DNA of 64,000 nucleotides from Pseudomonas profundi. GTDB lineage: Bacteria > Pseudomonadota > Gammaproteobacteria > Pseudomonadales > Pseudomonadaceae. The position numbers and the translations under genes are program-made. The DNA is taken from the NCBI RefSeq assembly GCF_008638305.1, contig NZ_VTPZ01000005.1, positions 201,444 to 265,443 on the forward strand. Direction: 5' to 3'. The notes below the pieces were generated by a model. That model searched no databases and was not told where the DNA came from. It worked only from the letters and a program-made list of their open reading frames with translations. Numbering within the stretch: position 1 is the first letter of the stretch; every line of letters starts with the position of its first letter. Of the stretch, positions 36,102 to 45,324 are shown in pieces.

Positions 36102-38444
36102 CTATCCATGGACAAACCTTAACTGGTGCTTCGATCCGCAATCACCCGGATAAAGCTTGATCGGTATGAACTTCGATGCTGGCGTGAAGCTGTCAACACC
36201 GTAACTATCCAGCGGCACCAGCGGATTGATCTCTGGGTAATAGGCCGCTGCCTGCCCTTCCGGAATGTCGTAGGGAAGCAGCGTAAAACCTTTTATCCGT
36301 CGCTCAACACCATCATCCCAGAGTGAAACCAGATCTACTTTCTGAGCCGCCTCAAAGCCCAACCTGTCGATATCCTTCTGATTGACGAAAAGGACTTCGC
36401 GCTGCCCCGAAACTCCCCGGTAGCGATCATTCAAGCTATAGATAGTTGTGTTGTACTGATCGTGTGAGCGGAGGCTTTGCAAGATCAAATCATGGGTTCG
36501 TCCACTGGCATGAACCTTCTCGTGAATCAGACTACCCGGCAGGGAGGTAGCTGAAAAACGCGCCTTCTCGGTACTGGTACGCCACACACGCTGGCTGGCC
36601 AAGTTGGGCAAGTGAAAGCCGCCAGGCTGCTTCAGACGGTCTTCAAACTGATCGAAACCGGGCACCGTCCGGGCAATGGCGTCCCGGATCAGCCGATAGT
36701 CGTCACGCATCGCTTGCCAGTTTAAGGGATGGTTGCCCAGCGTGGCCTCGGCGATGCCGGCTATGATCCAGGGTTCCGAGCGCATCTGCTTTGACAGAGG
36801 CTCTAGTTGCCCAAACGATGCGTGCACCATGCTGAAGGAATCTTCAACGGTGACGCATTGAGGGCCTGTTGCCTGCTGGTCGATATCCGTTCTGCCAAGA
36901 CATGGCAAAATCAGAGCATCCCTGCCCACCATCAGATGGCTGCGATTGAGCTTGGTACTGATCTGCACCGTCAACGCACAATTGCTCAGTGCCTGATGGG
37001 TCAGCACGCTGTCAGGCGTGGCTTGCGCAAAATTACCACCCAGCGCTACAAACACACGGGCTTCGCCTTTGAGCATGGCGTGGATGGCTTCAACAGTGTT
37101 GTGGCCATCGCGGCGTGGCGGCTCGAAACTAAAGCTCTCCGCCAGCCGGTCGAGGAAGCCCTGCGGCGGCCTTTCGTTGATGCCCATGGTGCGGTCACCC
37201 TGAACGTTGCTGTGCCCGCGCACCGGACAGAGGCCAGCACCGGGGCGTCCGACGTTGCCGCGCAATAGCTGCAGGTTGACTATTTCCTGAATAGTCGCCA
37301 CGCCGTGATGATGTTGGGTGATGCCCATCGCCCAGCAGAAGATGACGTTGGACGCCTCGCAATAGAGCTTGGCGGCCCTCTCGATCTGACCCAGACTCAG
37401 GCCTGATTGCTCGACGATATGCTCCCAGCCAGTGGCGTCCAGCACCTCCAGATAGGTGGCAAATCCATCGGTCTGCATGAGAATGAAGTCATCGTCCAGT
37501 ACGCCGGAAACCCCGCGGCGTTGCGCGTCTCTTTCCCATGCCAGGAGATATTTCGCCATGCCCCGGAGAATGGCCATGTCACCACCCAGCGCCGGTCGAA
37601 AGAAATCCGTATGCATCGGCTTCGACCGGTTGGTGAGCATTTCCGACATCTTCTGCGGATGCTGAAATCGCTCCAGCCCGCGCTCCTTCAATGGGTTGAA
37701 ACACACCACCTGCGCGCCGCGCCTGACAGCATCCCGCAGCGGCTCAAGCATGCGCGGGTGATTGGTACCGGGATTTTGCCCAAGAACGAATATGGCATCG
37801 GCATGCTCGAAGTCGTCGAAGGTCACCGTACCCTTGCCCGTCCCCAGACTCCCGTTCAGCGCTACACCGCTCGCCTCGTGGCACATGTTCGAGCAATCGG
37901 GAAAATTGTTGGTGCCGTAGGCACGGGCAAACAACTGATAGAGAAAGGCCGCTTCGTTGCTGGCGCGACCCGACGTATAAAATTCGGCCTGATCCGGAGA
38001 TTCCAGATGGTTGAGGTGGCCGGCAATCAGCGCAAAAGCAGCATCCCAACTGATCGGGAGATATCGGTCGGTCGCGGCATCATAGCGCATCGGTTCCGTC
38101 AGGCGTCCCTGGTATTCAAGCCAGTAGTCACTCTGCTCACGCAATTGTGCGACGCTATGCCGGGCGAAAAACTCGGCGTTCACCCGACGACTGGTCGCTT
38201 CCCAATTGACCGCCTTGGCGCCATTTTCACAGAATTTGACCGCACCGGATTCCGGTGAATCACCCCAGGCGCAACCGGGGCAATCAAAGCCTCCCTGCTG
38301 ATTGGTTCTGAGCAACGCCTTGATGTTCTTGATGGGCTGTTCGCTGTTCAGCCACGCATGGGTAACGCTCAGCAACGCACCCCAGCCAGCTGCCGGGCCA
38401 TTGTAGATTTTGAACTGCGTTTTGCTGTTATGTAACCAACTCAT
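36102..38444 (-). CDS. FdhF/YdeP-type molybdopterin oxidoreductase
   Basis: This 780-residue protein belongs to the YdeP branch of the formate dehydrogenase H-like family. FDCPGCAWGD (Cys55, Cys58) and FCENGAKA (Cys72) are the reduced N-terminal cysteine set. The Mo ligand position equivalent to Sec140-His of E. coli FdhF is Cys188-His189 in SNMCHEASG. The C-terminal molybdopterin dinucleotide-binding domain contains NDRYRGVSGQREVLFVN. There is no Tat signal, so it is cytoplasmic. No partner electron-transfer subunit is adjacent. Family members are linked to acid and formate-related stress, but the true substrate is mostly unknown. The start has only a weak GGTGA ribosome site. Confidence 0.88.
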   Translation of the reverse strand: MSWLHNSKTQFKIYNGPAAGWGALLSVTHAWLNSEQPIKNIKALLRTNQQGGFDCPGCAWGDSPESGAVKFCENGAKAVNWEATSRRVNAEFFARHSVAQLREQSDYWLEYQGRLTEPMRYDAATDRYLPISWDAAFALIAGHLNHLESPDQAEFYTSGRASNEAAFLYQLFARAYGTNNFPDCSNMCHEASGVALNGSLGTGKGTVTFDDFEHADAIFVLGQNPGTNHPRMLEPLRDAVRRGAQVVCFNPLKERGLERFQHPQKMSEMLTNRSKPMHTDFFRPALGGDMAILRGMAKYLLAWERDAQRRGVSGVLDDDFILMQTDGFATYLEVLDATGWEHIVEQSGLSLGQIERAAKLYCEASNVIFCWAMGITQHHHGVATIQEIVNLQLLRGNVGRPGAGLCPVRGHSNVQGDRTMGINERPPQGFLDRLAESFSFEPPRRDGHNTVEAIHAMLKGEARVFVALGGNFAQATPDSVLTHQALSNCALTVQISTKLNRSHLMVGRDALILPCLGRTDIDQQATGPQCVTVEDSFSMVHASFGQLEPLSKQMRSEPWIIAGIAEATLGNHPLNWQAMRDDYRLIRDAIARTVPGFDQFEDRLKQPGGFHLPNLASQRVWRTSTEKARFSATSLPGSLIHEKVHASGRTHDLILQSLRSHDQYNTTIYSLNDRYRGVSGQREVLFVNQKDIDRLGFEAAQKVDLVSLWDDGVERRIKGFTLLPYDIPEGQAAAYYPEINPLVPLDSYGVDSFTPASKFIPIKLYPGDCGSKHQLRFVHG

Positions 38445-38640
38445 CCAGTATTCACCAAGTGCGGGTGCTTGGGTCAGAGTATCGCGAAGAGACTTTAGAA
38501 ATGTCCTTCATTCGCCACGCTCCGTTCTTTTGACAGAATATCAATCTTACTACAGAATCATATCCCACTACAGCGCACAAACATGCCAGACATCAGCCGG
38601 AGCTTCTCTCTCACGCATTTGTCGGCAACAGGAGATAACA

Positions 38641-39573
38641 ATGAAAGCAGCTGTCATTACCGAACGCGGCGCCCTCCCCGTTATGCAGGACTTCAAGGAA
38701 CCGGAAGCCCAGGACGGCGCGATACTGATCGACGTTGATACTGCAGGCCTCGGCGGCTGGGACGTGCTCGGCGCGTATCGACTCGGCGTAGCCTATCCCT
38801 GCGTCATCCGTGGCGAGGGCGTCGGTCGCACGGCGGAAGGCAAGCGCGTGTATTTTGGCGAACGCTCTGTATTGCCTTTTGGCGCCTGGGCCGAGCGCAC
38901 ACTGGTCCCTGCCGAAGAAGTCTGGGAGGTGCCGGACCATATCGATGACCGTACCGCCATTACCATGGGTATTGCCGCAACCGGCGCGCTGATCCCGCTG
39001 GAAACCGCAAAGATTCAACCCGGTGAGACCGTATTGATCCTCGGCGGTACCGGCACGCTCGGGCAGATCGCCCTGCAGCTTGCCCGTTATCTGGGAGCGG
39101 GCAAGGTAGTTGCCGCAGGCAGAAGTGAAGCAGCTCTGGCACGCTTGAAAGAGCGCGGAATTACCGACGCGACGGTATGCCTCAAGGGCGACGAAACTGA
39201 TGTGGCGGCACTCAAGGCCGAAGCGGGAGAAGGTTATGACGTAGTGCTTGATCTGGTGTGTGGGCAGCCCATGCTGAATGCATTGAAGGCAACGCGATGG
39301 GGAGCGCGCATCGTAACCGTCGGCACCGGTGCGGGACGGCAACTCAATCTGGATATCGCTGACCTCCTGTTCAGGACGCTTTCATGCATCGGCACCGGTC
39401 AACGCCCTCCGGCTGACCGTCGCAAAATCTGGGAACGCTTGCTGGATATCACCACCACGGAAAACATTACTGTGGACTATGCCGAGTTCGACTTCGACGA
39501 GACGCCAAAAGCCTGGGAATCACAGGTGAATGGGCCCCACGCAAAAATTTACGCGAAGGTCGGTAAATCTTGA
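38641..39573 (+). CDS. MDR-superfamily NAD(P)H quinone reductase-like dehydrogenase
   Basis: This is a 310-residue medium-chain dehydrogenase/reductase. The catalytic N-domain has GLGGWDVLGAYRLGVAYPCVIRGEGVG and no zinc-binding Cys/His cluster, so it is of the zinc-free quinone reductase type. The Rossmann domain has LILGGTGTLGQIALQLARYLGAGKVVAAGRS. It ends cleanly and the start follows ACAGGAGATAACA. It is divergent from the molybdopterin oxidoreductase. The substrate, probably an enone or quinone, is not known. Confidence 0.85.
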   Translation: MKAAVITERGALPVMQDFKEPEAQDGAILIDVDTAGLGGWDVLGAYRLGVAYPCVIRGEGVGRTAEGKRVYFGERSVLPFGAWAERTLVPAEEVWEVPDHIDDRTAITMGIAATGALIPLETAKIQPGETVLILGGTGTLGQIALQLARYLGAGKVVAAGRSEAALARLKERGITDATVCLKGDETDVAALKAEAGEGYDVVLDLVCGQPMLNALKATRWGARIVTVGTGAGRQLNLDIADLLFRTLSCIGTGQRPPADRRKIWERLLDITTTENITVDYAEFDFDETPKAWESQVNGPHAKIYAKVGKS

Positions 39574-40355
39574 GTTTGCACAGGTGAAACTCGACCCAAT
39601 CACATCAGATAGCTAGGTAGGGCGCGCGCTATCCACCAATCCAGCTCCGGGACGGCTAAGGAATGCCGCCTGTGAGCTCAAGACACCCTCTCCCGGCACA
39701 AGCGTTAGCGGTTTAGCGTAAAGATTCAGACGCATCGGGTAAATGTGCTGGAAGTGGTTCGCTCGATAAAAATAAGCTTCTTTAGCTGTCATGGGCGACA
39801 AGGATGTTTTAGAGCAATGCGTGTTGATCGTGGAATTAGAAGCCGCCCGGATGCTCGCCAATCGGCTACATACTGTTGACAGTATTGTTTAAGCTCGATG
39901 CTGATCTGGCATTCCCGTTGTGGTTGCGGTGGAGTCAGTGTGGTATGGCTTGACTATGGAAAACAAATGCAGGTTCTTGGCGCTTACCCTTGATCAAAAA
40001 AATAAAAAAATTCTAGGAAACGTTCATGACCACCTTAGGAGCACCATTTAGCCATGTTTTCAAGATGGGATTTTTCGCACCCTTGTTAGCGCTTGCTTAA
40101 TGCTTTCCGGGCATTGTCGAATGGAAACCAGAGCCCAACGCAACCCATTCGTTGCGTATTTTGATCGCGGCGGTAAGGGCCTGATCATACCCTCCGTACT
40201 TTGCTGCTGAAAAATATTATTGTCGGTACTTCCTCAGCACGCTCTTCCGTACCAGGTAACCACCCGGGTAGCCTGGATGAATCTGAGCTCGGGTACAAAT
40301 TCGGTCGATTCCATGATTTCTCTAACGTCTCTACAACGGAGCGACGTGCTCCTGG
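39574..40355. other. Intergenic region without recognisable gene
   Basis: These 782 bases hold no reading frame I recognise. A minus-strand frame at 39613-39861 (82 codons) has no ribosome site or family resemblance. The composition turns AT-rich around 39995-40010, in contrast to the GC-rich genes before it, which marks the edge of the accessory stretch. Confidence 0.5.
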
Positions 40356-40625
40356 TTACTCTTCAGATGGACTGAAACGAGGGCTTCCGCTTAACAACAG
40401 AGCAAGCTGCTGGTCGTCTGTCTTCAAGCCACACAGCCGCTTTTCTATCTCGCCAATGGCTTCCAGATGAAAATTTTCCGGGTAGTGCCGCAACAGCGCC
40501 CTGGCTTCGTCACGCAGTTCGTGCGGCAAAGCCGTGTCGCCAAGTAGCTGCTGCAAAAACAGCCTGGTACGCAGTACTGCCCGAGCGCGCTCATAAGGCA
40601 GTGTCGTGTCTGCTCCTAGCCGCAT
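40356..40625 (-). CDS. BPSL0761-like small protein
   Basis: This encodes 89 residues. The pattern LPYERARAVLRTRLFLQQLL...LPHELRDEARALLRHYPENFHLEAIGEIEK resembles the small BPSL0761-type proteins often found in genomic islands and near phage genes (from memory). No function is known. The start codon ATG abuts the stop codon of the upstream 69-residue gene, so the two are translationally coupled. Confidence 0.6.
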   Translation of the reverse strand: MRLGADTTLPYERARAVLRTRLFLQQLLGDTALPHELRDEARALLRHYPENFHLEAIGEIEKRLCGLKTDDQQLALLLSGSPRFSPSEE

Positions 40626-40835
40626 TCAGATCCCATCATCAATCAGAATCGGGCGCTCTGGTTTGGTTTTTCTATATATGACGGTTCGCTCAAAATTAGC
40701 CGGACCTTCAGCAAGTCCGAAATAAGGATGCCCCCGGGCAAAATATCTCTTCCCGTTCGAGCAGGTTAACAGTTGCGACGTTCTCCCTTCCTCGATTTCA
40801 CCTTGCTCGACTCGCAACACCATGCCGACTTCCAT
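40626..40835 (-). CDS. Hypothetical small protein
   Basis: This encodes 69 residues with no family that I recognise. The sequence is mixed charged and aromatic (CSNGKRYFARGHPYFGLAEG), with no signal peptide or membrane segment, so a soluble small protein. It ends one base before the start of the BPSL0761-like gene. Support comes from the coupled arrangement only. Confidence 0.45.
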   Translation of the reverse strand: MEVGMVLRVEQGEIEEGRTSQLLTCSNGKRYFARGHPYFGLAEGPANFERTVIYRKTKPERPILIDDGI

Positions 40836-40924
40836 GTCATACGTCTCGCTTTGCTGTCATGGCATGAGCAGGTTGATAATGTGATCCACAACGGAGTCGG
40901 CCTCGATCAGCATCAGTTGGCCGC

Positions 40925-42343
40925 TTAGGTTGGTATGCCTAGAACGTCTTTGGGATGAAGAATCAATTTGTGGGCCACCTCAGGAAAAAGAAAGCTAAGG
41001 AGAGGATCGAAATCGCGGTTTGGCATGTATTTCTCATCGCCCCGTTTCAGCGCAGCTCTGTAACCCTTCGCCTTGGCGAGCCAATTTTTTTTTGGATCAT
41101 GTATTTTCATGGTCGCTGCGCGGTCGTGCGCCTCCAGCATCAATCGAAATAACCAAATCGTTCGCTTTCGTTGATCGACCAAATAATGGCCGACCTTTAC
41201 GAGGTCCGTGTGACGCGTGCCTACGGGCATTCCTGCTCTAGCCGAGTAGGCAGCAACGAGATAAAAGTGCAGGCCATCACTGCGAACCGGCCGATCCGGT
41301 AGCAAAATACCGCGCTGAAAAAAACGAACCATGAAATCAGACCAGGTACGGTCGAATTCTTCACCATGGATTTGCTCCGCCAGGAACGACAAGTAAAAAC
41401 GGTTAAAGTCTTTTCGCAGGCTAGCGTCGTGTTCGTGCAACTGAATTGTATACAGCTTCGCCTGCGTTGCCGACCTGGCTGATTCGTAATCGAAAAAATA
41501 TGCGCGGGGCACGCCTGCATAGCTGTTATCGAAAGTCAATTGATCGAAATAGACTATACTGCGTCCAATCCGTTCGACGATTTCCGTACCTGCCAAAACC
41601 GGCTCAAGCCACATACACTCAAGAGCGAACCTCTTGTTCACTTGCGAAAGCTGCACAGTCTCTCTCGTAATACGAAACGCGTTTCTGTTGTTCGCATAAA
41701 AGATGTCGTCTTCAGACAAACGAAACAGATCCAGTTCTAGATCCCTAAAAAGCCACAGAAGCCTCCCCTCGTTTCGCCGATAAAACGCCATGCGCTCGGC
41801 TATAACGTGAAGGAACGTGGTCGACAACTGTACTTCAAATGCGACGCGCAGACCGTTCCTGCAGCTCCGAACATCAGGCTGACGCCAACTGACGCCATCG
41901 ATATCCCACCACCGCTTCTCTGACATCGTCTCGGAAAAAGAAGCATCTGCAGCCAGGCTCTCGAGAAGCATACCTTTCAGTTGCTTATGTTCATGCCCTT
42001 CTTTAGCCTGGGCGAAGCGCCTTGCGTCAATGGCTTTTGCTCCGGACCCGCCGAGGCCCGTGCACGAGCCATCGTCTCGTAGGTGTTTGAAAAAGAAGCG
42101 TTCGACGGCCCGGTCTCTAATTTTTATAGATGCGAGAATCATTGCATTCTCACACTTTGGGCAAACGTATCTACTCTGCCCCTCGATCAACTGAATACGT
42201 AAAGCGACGCGACGCTCGCTTATTACACTGCCATAATCCTCTCCTCCCATGAATTCCAGCAGGCTGAGCCATCGACCTGTATCTCGGTCCAGCACCATTT
42301 CATGTTCTTGAGTCTGAGCAGGCTCTACGATGCATCCGTTCAT
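40925..42343 (-). CDS. CoiA/DUF6035-like putative nuclease
   Basis: This is a 472-residue soluble protein. Residues 59-94 form a zinc-ribbon-like part (YVCPKCENAM, then FFFKHLRDDGSC). Then comes EGHEHKQLKGMLLESL, QPDV (Asp157) and FEVQLST (Glu170, Gln172). This order, Cys pair, FxH, HxxLK, pD, ExQ, is that of CoiA competence proteins, thought to be PD-(D/E)XK nucleases. The 280-residue C-terminal part is unfamiliar to me. A strong AAGGAGCTTT ribosome site supports the ATG at 42343. It lies in an integrative-element remnant, so roles in DNA uptake, element maintenance or defence are all possible. Confidence 0.65.
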   Translation of the reverse strand: MNGCIVEPAQTQEHEMVLDRDTGRWLSLLEFMGGEDYGSVISERRVALRIQLIEGQSRYVCPKCENAMILASIKIRDRAVERFFFKHLRDDGSCTGLGGSGAKAIDARRFAQAKEGHEHKQLKGMLLESLAADASFSETMSEKRWWDIDGVSWRQPDVRSCRNGLRVAFEVQLSTTFLHVIAERMAFYRRNEGRLLWLFRDLELDLFRLSEDDIFYANNRNAFRITRETVQLSQVNKRFALECMWLEPVLAGTEIVERIGRSIVYFDQLTFDNSYAGVPRAYFFDYESARSATQAKLYTIQLHEHDASLRKDFNRFYLSFLAEQIHGEEFDRTWSDFMVRFFQRGILLPDRPVRSDGLHFYLVAAYSARAGMPVGTRHTDLVKVGHYLVDQRKRTIWLFRLMLEAHDRAATMKIHDPKKNWLAKAKGYRAALKRGDEKYMPNRDFDPLLSFLFPEVAHKLILHPKDVLGIPT

Positions 42344-42842
42344 AAAGCTCCTTCCGATGTGCGGATATCTATCAATATTTTATATCAACGCAGGCCCAGC
42401 GATGCAGGAGATTGGCCGTGTAAGGTTTCGACGAAGCTCTGGGGCTACGGATCAATCAGCGACGTGAATCGTGCCTTTAACTTCTTAAACAGCGATCCAG
42501 ATTAGACCGGCACCAGAAACGGTCTGCTCCGAGCGACTGCGTCTGACTGGGGAGTGGCTTATCCAACTTAAGAATTGCGTCTGTCCCGTTCTTTCGCATA
42601 ACCACTCGGTCAGCTCACCGTTGCACCACACCTGCCGACGGCGGTACGCGTTGTTGCCATCCAGACCGCCGCTCAGCATCGACTGCGTTCGCCGACGCTC
42701 GACGCCCAGGTCACAACGCCGCTACGAAAAGCAACCCACCGACCGCTGGCTTTTCCGTCTAGACACTGTCTCATTTGTCTCTAGCGAGAAAGATGGGAGA
42801 TGAATGCACACCAGCCAACAGACGCCTCAGGCAAACCCGCAA
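42344..42842. other. Non-coding or decayed stretch of the island
   Basis: These 499 bases contain only short overlapping frames on both strands, with no ribosome sites and no family likeness. It may be decayed element DNA and also holds the promoter of the CoiA-like gene at its left edge. Confidence 0.45.
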
Positions 42843-43109
42843 TTAGTGTGGGTCTGCAACGGTCTCGAGCAGCGGATTGTGACAGTGCGCCTTCAACCCG
42901 GACATGGACGCGGCCATCAAATCGCGTGCCGCCGTGCAGCTGTAAGCTTTCAACATCTTCGGCAGTTCGGCCAGCAGCGCGCATCGCTCGATCTTCACCC
43001 GAGTATGTTCGGCCAGGTAGTCCATTCGCAGAAACGATGCCTTTTCGTCATCTGCATTGGCTGCGAGAGAAAACAGGGAAACCATATGACTCAGTGCCTT
43101 GGTGTCCAT
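42843..43109 (-). CDS. Small conserved integrative-element protein
   Basis: This encodes 88 residues beginning MDTKALSHMVSLFSLAANADDEKASFLRMD. It is predicted all-helical and soluble. The sequence is reminiscent of small proteins I have seen next to AlpA-type regulators in Pseudomonas integrative elements, but I cannot name a family. There is no good ribosome site before the ATG. It is downstream of the broken AlpA gene on the same strand. Confidence 0.45.
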   Translation of the reverse strand: MDTKALSHMVSLFSLAANADDEKASFLRMDYLAEHTRVKIERCALLAELPKMLKAYSCTAARDLMAASMSGLKAHCHNPLLETVADPH

Positions 43110-43163
43110 AGGACAGCACTGTCTTGACCTGCATCTCGTTGGGCTGCCCTCCCGTAGCCAGGT

Positions 43164-43433
43164 TCATCCCGGCTGCAGCCAGCGCATCGAGAAGACCCTA
43201 TAGACACGCACGTTTTTATGGGTCTCTCCCGGCACCTCAATCCGGACATCACTTCCGGTGACGCACCAGCCCGTCAACTGATGCTCATACGCTTCCAGTT
43301 TATCGATTGGCCATCGGGTGCTACACCGGCCAATCTTCACCGGCTTCGAGAGCGAGCCATCTGCAGCCCACACCTAGATTGTCGCCCGTGAAACTCCATA
43401 ACGTTTTGCGACTTCGTTGACCGTCAACAACAC
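43164..43433 (-). pseudogene. AlpA-family excisionase/regulator, interrupted by an amber codon
   Basis: Read through, this 89-codon frame gives a textbook AlpA protein: VLLTVNEVAKRYGVSRATI, a TAG codon at 43374-43376, then VWAADGSLSKPVKIG, CSTRWPIDKLEAYE. The family has Trp right after ATI, and a TGG to TAG change explains the stop. Both halves are in the same frame, so only one base destroys it. GAGGA lies before a GTG start at 43433. AlpA proteins control excision of integrative elements, usually beside a tRNA. The intact tRNA-Ser 240 bases away fits this. Confidence 0.75.
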
Positions 43434-43674
43434 CTTCTTTCCTCGCGTATCGGTTTGATAGGCGAATCGTGGCGCAAAGCCCCTTGAAAGCGAGCGGCGT
43501 AAACACAGAAACAAGCGGTTGGACGGGGTAAAGCGACGGATAAAAGTGTCGGCGACAAGAGGGAGCTGGTGTTGTAGACACAAAACTGCCCCAGATCATC
43601 CATTTCCAGGATGTGGGGCAGGATGTTGGGTAGAAACCAAAACGACATATAAGCCGTTGATTTGTAAGGAAGCA

Positions 43675-43764
43675 TGGCGGAGAGTCAGGGATTCGAACCC
43701 TGGGTACGGTTGCCCGTACAACGGATTTCGAATCCGTCCCGTTCGACCACTCCGGCAACTCTCC
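43675..43764 (-). tRNA. tRNA-Ser(CGA)
   Basis: This is a ninety-base cloverleaf with the long variable arm of serine tRNAs, including an encoded CCA end. The acceptor GGAGAGT pairs with ACTCTCC, the anticodon loop is TTCGAAA with anticodon CGA, and the T-loop is GTTCGAATC. It is beside purC as in other Pseudomonas, and it borders the island remnant. Confidence 0.97.
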
Positions 43765-43768
43765 AGTC

Positions 43769-43796
43769 GGCGCGCATAATATCAGCTATGCGCGCC
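43769..43796. terminator. Hairpin between purC and tRNA-Ser
   Basis: The 10-bp arms GGCGCGCATA and TATGCGCGCC pair around ATATCAGC. It starts 13 bases beyond the purC stop, on the side of the tRNA. It lacks a T-run; a purC terminator or a tRNA leader structure are both possible. Confidence 0.5.
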
Positions 43797-43809
43797 GTTA
43801 CAAAGAGTT

Positions 43810-44523
43810 TCAGGGCAAACTGACGCCCAGTCTTTGTGCGACTTCCTCATAGGCTTCGATAACGCCACCGAGGCCCTGACGAAAGCGGTCCTTGTCCATT
43901 TTTTTGCCGGTTGCCTTGTCCCACAGACGGCAACCGTCCGGGCTGAACTCATCGCCCAACACGATTTCGCCCTTGAACACGCCGAACTCGAGTTTGAAGT
44001 CGACCAGCATCAAGCCGGCGTCATCAAATAGCTGCTTGAGAACATCATTCACCTTGAGCGTGAGTTCCTGCATGCGTTCAAGCTGGGCAGCAGTGGCCCA
44101 GCCGAAGGTCACCACGTGCGAGGCATTGATGAAGGGATCGCCCTTGGCGTCATCCTTCAGAAACAGCTCGAAGGTCGGCGGCACCAGGGCCTGCCCTTCC
44201 TCAATACCCAGACGCTTGACCAGACTGCCGGCAGCGTAGTTACGTACAACGCACTCGACCGGAATCATGTCGAGCTTCTTGACCAGACATTCGGTGTCGG
44301 AGACCAGGCTATCGAACTGGGTCGGAACGCCCGCAGCCTCGAGCTTCTGCATGATGAACGCGTTAAAGCGGTTATTGACCATGCCCTTGCGGTCCAGCTG
44401 TTCGATCTTCTTGCCATCGAATGCCGATGTATCGTTGCGGAACAGCAGGATCAGTCGATCCGGATCGTCGGTGGTGTATACCGACTTGGCCTTGCCACGA
44501 TACAGCTCTGTGCGTTTTTCCAT
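43810..44523 (-). CDS. purC: Phosphoribosylaminoimidazole-succinocarboxamide synthase (SAICAR synthetase)
   Basis: This 237-residue enzyme has the full family length. It has [14 protein letters not shown] near the N-terminus (nucleotide loop), [22 protein letters not shown] and [14 protein letters not shown]. It ligates aspartate to CAIR with ATP in purine synthesis. The ATG at 44523 overlaps the stop of the upstream MBL-fold gene by one base (TAATG), so the two are coupled; longer readings would cross into that gene. Confidence 0.97.
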   Translation of the reverse strand: MEKRTELYRGKAKSVYTTDDPDRLILLFRNDTSAFDGKKIEQLDRKGMVNNRFNAFIMQKLEAAGVPTQFDSLVSDTECLVKKLDMIPVECVVRNYAAGSLVKRLGIEEGQALVPPTFELFLKDDAKGDPFINASHVVTFGWATAAQLERMQELTLKVNDVLKQLFDDAGLMLVDFKLEFGVFKGEIVLGDEFSPDGCRLWDKATGKKMDKDRFRQGLGGVIEAYEEVAQRLGVSLP

Positions 44524-45320
44524 TACCGGCTCCCGCTTTCGGCAAATTGGTGATGGGATAATCCCGAAATATCCTGCCAGGGCAAGCCCTGCTTCTGTTC
44601 GGCCAGACACAGCTGGCCAGGCCACTCCTGTAACGCCCGGGAGAGTTCGCCCAGGGCAAGGTCCGGCCGATTGTTCTTCTCACTGATGTGGGCAATCGCG
44701 ACATGCTTCAGCGTGCTGGTATCGATTTCAGCCAGCAGTCCCGCCGCTTGCTGGTTACTCAGATGCCCGAGGCTGCCGCCTACCCGCGCCTGCAGACGGG
44801 GCGGATATGGCCCATTTCTCAACATGACCGGATCGTAGTTGGCCTCGAGAAACAGCGCATCCAGGCTCGCGTATTGCTCGACGATCCAGGGGGTGATGGT
44901 GCCGGTATCGGTCAGGATACCCAGCCGATGCAGGCCGCTATCGAAAATATACTGGCAGGGTTCACGGGCATCGTGCGGCACAGCGACAGGGGTAATTTCC
45001 AGATCACCGATCACAAAACGCCTGCCCAGTTGTACCCGCTCGAAGGGAAGCTCCGGCACGGCCATCGCATGGTGCGTACCGGCAGTCATATACACCGCAA
45101 TGCCGTGGCGCCGGGCCAGGCGCTCGACACCTTGCACATGATCAGAGTGTTCGTGGGTGACCAGGACCGCGTCCAGCTGCTTTGGACTGATTCCAATGGC
45201 GGCCAGACGCTGCTCGGTGTTACGCAAACTGAACCCGCAATCGACAAGCACGCGGGTGCGGCCGCATTCAACCAGCGTGGCATTGCCGCGACTACCGCTA
45301 CCCAGCGAACAGTACCGCAT
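44523..45320 (-). CDS. MBL-fold metallo-hydrolase (YycJ/WalJ-like)
   Basis: This is a 265-residue metallo-beta-lactamase fold. THEHSDH gives the metal motif His56-x-His58-x-Asp60-His61, and [14 protein letters not shown] is the N-terminal signature of the YycJ/WalJ branch. [12 protein letters not shown] and HISEKNN add later ligands. It is likely a cytosolic nuclease-like phosphodiesterase, though the substrate in Pseudomonas is not defined to my knowledge. It lies between bamC and purC, 4 bases after bamC, in the conserved order. Confidence 0.9.
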   Translation of the reverse strand: MRYCSLGSGSRGNATLVECGRTRVLVDCGFSLRNTEQRLAAIGISPKQLDAVLVTHEHSDHVQGVERLARRHGIAVYMTAGTHHAMAVPELPFERVQLGRRFVIGDLEITPVAVPHDAREPCQYIFDSGLHRLGILTDTGTITPWIVEQYASLDALFLEANYDPVMLRNGPYPPRLQARVGGSLGHLSNQQAAGLLAEIDTSTLKHVAIAHISEKNNRPDLALGELSRALQEWPGQLCLAEQKQGLPWQDISGLSHHQFAESGSR

Positions 45321-45324
45321 CAGC

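Larger units (their letters stand above)
40356..43674. mobile_element. Remnant of an integrative element at tRNA-Ser(CGA)
   Basis: Five minus-strand genes or remnants (AlpA pseudogene, two to three small proteins, CoiA-like nuclease) fill the space between tRNA-Ser and the MDR gene, with much non-coding DNA. No integrase gene is present, and I did not find a second copy of the tRNA 3' end in the window. The right boundary at the tRNA is natural; the left boundary is a guess. Confidence 0.45.

Noticed and set aside
39613-39861. 82-codon minus-strand frame in the gap after the MDR gene
   Set aside because: It has no ribosome site, no recognisable family and lies in an apparently decayed stretch.
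43321-43758. Minus-strand frame of 145 codons over tRNA-Ser (MPEWSNGTDSKSV...)
   Set aside because: Its first 25 codons are a translation of the tRNA itself, a well-known false gene pattern, and the rest overlaps the AlpA remnant in another frame.
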